Positions 61,401 to 64,000 of a stretch of DNA of 64,000 nt are shown here, piece after piece. The stretch's first letter is position 1; the number at the start of each line of letters is the position of its first letter. The position numbers were made by a program, and so were the translations under genes. Source of the DNA: Budorcas taxicolor (lineage: Eukaryota > Chordata > Mammalia > Artiodactyla > Bovidae). Under the pieces are notes generated by a model. That model was not told the DNA's origin. It did not search any database and saw only the letters and a program-made list of their open reading frames with translations. The stretch lies in the NCBI RefSeq assembly GCF_023091745.1, contig NW_026291481.1:2232001-2296000 (forward strand). The letters are read 5' to 3'.

Positions 61401-64000
61401 TGGGGGCATGCACGTGCGCTTTCCTCCCGAGCTGCAGCAGTAGTGTCATGCTTCCTGTCACGTGGATCAAGGGATCTGTGGCTTTCCCTCGAGGCTGTCC
61501 CTCGAGGCTTTCCCACGAGGCTTTCCCACAGGGCTGTGCCACGTGCCACCTTGGTGTGAGTCGATCCTCGGCGTGAAAGACGAGCCGCTGAAGGGAAAAG
61601 AGGTTCCTCTGGAATGGACTAAGACATCTGGGGTACTCTTGGAATGGTGGCACGACCATGGAGTTCCTCTCGCCTTTCCTGTTGAGAGGGCCTCCTCTTG
61701 AGATGCGACGTGAACGCCGGGAACTCTTTCCCGACGAAGCAGGGAAAGGATCCCTCATCTCGAGCTACGAGGCGGAAACGGGGCTCCTCTGGATGTGGGC
61801 GGGACCCTCGTGATTCCTCTCGAGTGGAGACAGCTAGGTCGGGGAACTTCTTGATTTGCACCAAGGGTGTGAAGGACCCTTTCGAAGTTCCAGAGGTGAG
61901 GTGTGATCAGCCTCGAGACGCCTCAGTGGAAATGGGCCTCATCACGCCTGGAGGGGAGAACCTCCTGGATTTTCTCGAGTTGCGGCAGGTCGTCTCGAGT
62001 TACGACGGGGATCACAGGGACACGCTCTGCTGGCCTCAGGAAAGGCCAGTTCCCATGCGAGTTGCAAGGGGACCTCTCGGGATTCCTCTCCCGTCCATGC
62101 CGGGGCCTCAGTCCTTGTGTGGCGTCCGAGACGGAACCTGAGGATTCCTCTCCAGTGTTGCCATGGATCTTGGGGTGCTTCTGAGTCTCCCCAGGGGAGT
62201 CAGGCCTCGTCTTGAGTGGGGGCATTCACGTGCGCTTTCCTCCCGAGCTGCGGCAGTAGTGTCACACTTCCTGTCACGTGGATCAAGGGATCTGTGGCTT
62301 TCCCTCGAGGCTGTCCCTCGAGGCTTTCCCACGAGGCTTTCCCACAGGGCTGTGCCACGTGCCACCTTGGTGTGAGTCGATCCTTGGCGTGAAAGACGAG
62401 CCGGTGAAGGGAAAAGAGGTTCCTCTGGAATGGACTGAGATATCTGGGGGACTCTTGGAATGGTGGCACGACCCTGGAGTTCCTCTCGCCGTTCCTGTTG
62501 AGAGGGCCTCCTCTTGAGATGCGACGGGAAAGCCGGGAACTCTTTCCCGACGAAGCAGGGAAAGGATCCCTCATCTCGAGCTACGAGGTGGAAACGGGGC
62601 TCCTCTGGATGTGGGCGGGACCCTCGTGATTCCTCTCGAGTGGAGACGGTTATGTCGGGGAACTTCTTGATTTGCACCAAGGGTGTGAAGGACCCTTTCG
62701 AAGTTCCAGAGGTGAGGTGTGATCAGCCTCGAGACGCCTCATCGGAAATGGGCCTCATCTCGCCTGGAGGGGAGAACCTCCTGGATTTTCTCGAGTTGCG
62801 GCAGGTCTTTTCGAGTTACGACGGGGACCTCAGGGACCCGCTCTGGTGGCCTCAGGAAAGGCCAGTCCCCATGCGAGTTACTAGGGGACCTCTCGGGATT
62901 CCTCTCCCGTCCATGCCGGGGCCTCAGTCCTTGTGTGGAGTCGGGGCCGGAACCTGAGGATTCCTCTCCAGTGTTGCCATGGATCTTGGGGTGCTTCTGA
63001 GTCTCCCCAGGGGAGTCAGGCCGCGTCTCGAGTGGGGGCATGCACGTGCGCTTTCCTCCCGAGCTGCAGCAGTAGTGTCACGCTTCCTGTCACGTGGATC
63101 AAGGGATCTGTGGCTTTCCCTCGAGGCTGTCCCTCGAGGCTTTCCCACGAGGCTTTCCCACAGGGCTGTGCCACGTGCCACCTTGGTGTGAGTCGATCCT
63201 CGGCGTGAAAGACGAGCCGGTGAAGGGAAAAGAGGTTCCTCTGGAATGGACTAAGACATCTGGGGTACTCTTGGAATGGTGGCACGACCATGGAGTTCCT
63301 CTCGCCTTTCCTGTTGAGAGGGCCTCCTCTTGAGATGCGACGTGAACGCCGGGAACTCTTTCCCGACGAAGCAGGGAAAGGATCCCTCATCTCGAGCTAC
63401 GAGGCGGAAACGGGGCTCCTCTGGATGTGGGCGGGACCCTCGTGATTCCTCTCGAGTGGAGACAGCTAGGTCGGGGAACTTCTTGATTTGCACCAAGGGT
63501 GTGAAGGACCCTTTCGAAGTTCCAGAGGTGAGGTGTGATCAGCCTCGAGACGCCTCACCGGAAATGGGCCTCATCTCTCCTGGAGGGGAGAACCTCCTGG
63601 ATTTTCTCGAGTTGCGGCAGGTCGTCTCGAGTTACGACGGGGATCACAGGGACCCGCTCTGCTGGCCTCAGGAAAGGCCAGTTCCCATGCGAGTTGCAAG
63701 GGGACCTCTCGGGATTCCTCTCCCGTCCATGCCGGGGCCTCAGTCCTTGTGTGGCGTCCGGGCCGGAACCTGAGGATTCCTCTCCAGTGTTGCCATGGAT
63801 CTTGGGGTGCTTCTGAGTCTCCCCAGGGGAGTCAGGCCTCGTCTTGAGTGGGGGCATTCACGTGCGCTTTCCTCCCGAGCTGCGGCAGTAGTGTCACACT
63901 TCCTGTCACGTGGATCAAGGGATCTGTGGCTTTCCCTCGAGGCTGTCCCTCGAGGCTTTCCCACGAGGCTTTCCCACAGGGTTGTGCCACGTGCCACCTT

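Larger units (their letters stand above)
1..64000 (+). repeat. Satellite DNA array, about 816-bp monomer, ruminant satellite I-like
   Basis: Seen: 79 successive copies of one monomer in the same orientation, with no unrelated sequence between them. Anchored on the TTG of CTTGAGATGCGAC, the spacing is 813-817 bp for 56 intervals, 790-791 bp for 16, 802-804 bp for 5 and 829 bp once. The sequence is GC-rich and CpG-rich, with several CTCGAG (XhoI) sites per monomer and GAATTC in many monomers inside GGGAATTCTTT. Known: sheep and goat satellite I have EcoRI monomers of about 0.8 kb, and they and the bovine 1.715 and cervid satellite I families are built from 31-bp-like subrepeats. Inferred: pericentromeric or centromeric heterochromatin of a ruminant. 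I am sure of the satellite call; the family name is from memory and the species is not resolved. Confidence 0.97.
54231..64000 (+). repeat. Subfamily B array
   Basis: Anchors are 54359, 55174, 55990, 56806, 57621, 58436, 59252, 60068, 60883, 61698, 62514 and 63330. Every complete monomer is 815 or 816 bp with four minirepeats, the second usually GGCTGTCCC after 54.9 kb. B words are GGGAACTCTTT (no EcoRI site), CCCTCATCTCGAG, CTCGTGATTCC, GCCTCGAGACGCCTCA, TGGATTTTCTCGAG, GGGGCCTCAGTCC, TGTTGCCATGG and GCCACGTGCC. The stretch 55174-57600 is repeated at 59252-61680 (spacing 4,077-4,078 bp). The last monomer is cut by the window end. Confidence 0.9.

Noticed and set aside
225..63997. Several hundred open reading frames of 60-340 codons on both strands as genes
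   Set aside because: The same frames recur in every monomer, on both strands at once, start and stop with monomer phase, and show no domain, codon bias or gene spacing. They follow from high GC and a unit length divisible by 3.
1..64000. Insertion sequences, LINE/SINE or LTR inserts interrupting the array
   Set aside because: All 78 intervals stay between 790 and 829 bp and are explained by the minirepeat and one-base indels. No poly-A tail, terminal repeat or target-site duplication was seen.
1..64000. tRNA, rRNA or other structured RNA genes; bacterial promoters or terminators
   Set aside because: No cloverleaf, rRNA-like core or polymerase III box pair stood out, and the content is not prokaryotic. 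Short palindromes such as GCACGTGC and CTCGAG recur in each monomer as part of the satellite.
1..64000. Bovine 1.715 satellite itself
   Set aside because: That satellite has a repeat of about 1.4 kb; the period here is 816 bp, closer to the sheep/goat or cervid form. The relationship is kept only at family level.
1..64000. Telomeric or alpha-satellite-like sequence
   Set aside because: No TTAGGG runs and no 171-bp AT-rich period are present.

Overview
The whole window is one uninterrupted satellite DNA array. I see no protein-coding gene, RNA gene, transposon or single-copy sequence in it. A GC-rich, CpG-rich monomer of about 816 bp is repeated head to tail on one strand. Taking the TTG of the conserved word CTTGAGATGCGAC as an anchor, I place 79 anchors from 168 to 63330, with spacings of 790 to 829 bp. 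The many open reading frames on both strands are by-products of a repeat with few stop codons and a length (816 = 3 x 272) that keeps frames in phase; none is called as a gene.

Organism: monomer size, a clear 31-bp inner period, high GC and CpG, and an EcoRI site in many monomers fit the ruminant centromeric/pericentromeric satellite I group (sheep and goat satellite I of about 0.8 kb, relatives of the bovine 1.715 satellite, and cervid satellite I). The family call rests on remembered family properties, not an alignment, so sheep, goat, deer or another ruminant cannot be separated here.

Structure by scale: (1) a degenerate 31-bp subrepeat, with ten successive units readable at 461-770; (2) a 13-bp minirepeat inside every monomer, present in 2, 3, 4 or 5 copies, which explains nearly all monomer length variation; (3) the 816-bp monomer; (4) recognisable monomer types that recur in a fixed order, with a six-type cycle of about 4.86 kb under 6.6-20.4 kb; (5) multi-monomer duplications spaced 815, 1,606, 1,632, 2,408, 2,435, 2,461, about 4,078 and 7,264 bp; (6) a 6.56-kb block repeated 39.5 kb away.

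Layout: 1-6562 block A copy 1; 6563-18091 six-type cycle with local duplications; 18092-25355 and 25356-32619 two nearly identical nine-monomer units; 32620-39546 mosaic of the same types; 39547-46107 block A copy 2; 46108-50582 region with a 2,461-bp-spaced repeat; 50583-54230 divergent monomers; 54231-64000 a distinct subfamily (B) with its own markers. The pattern is what repeated unequal crossing-over and gene conversion would produce. The most notable results are the six-type higher-order cycle, the near-perfect 7,264-bp duplication (real or an assembly product), the nested 13-bp length polymorphism, and B-like monomers embedded in both copies of block A.
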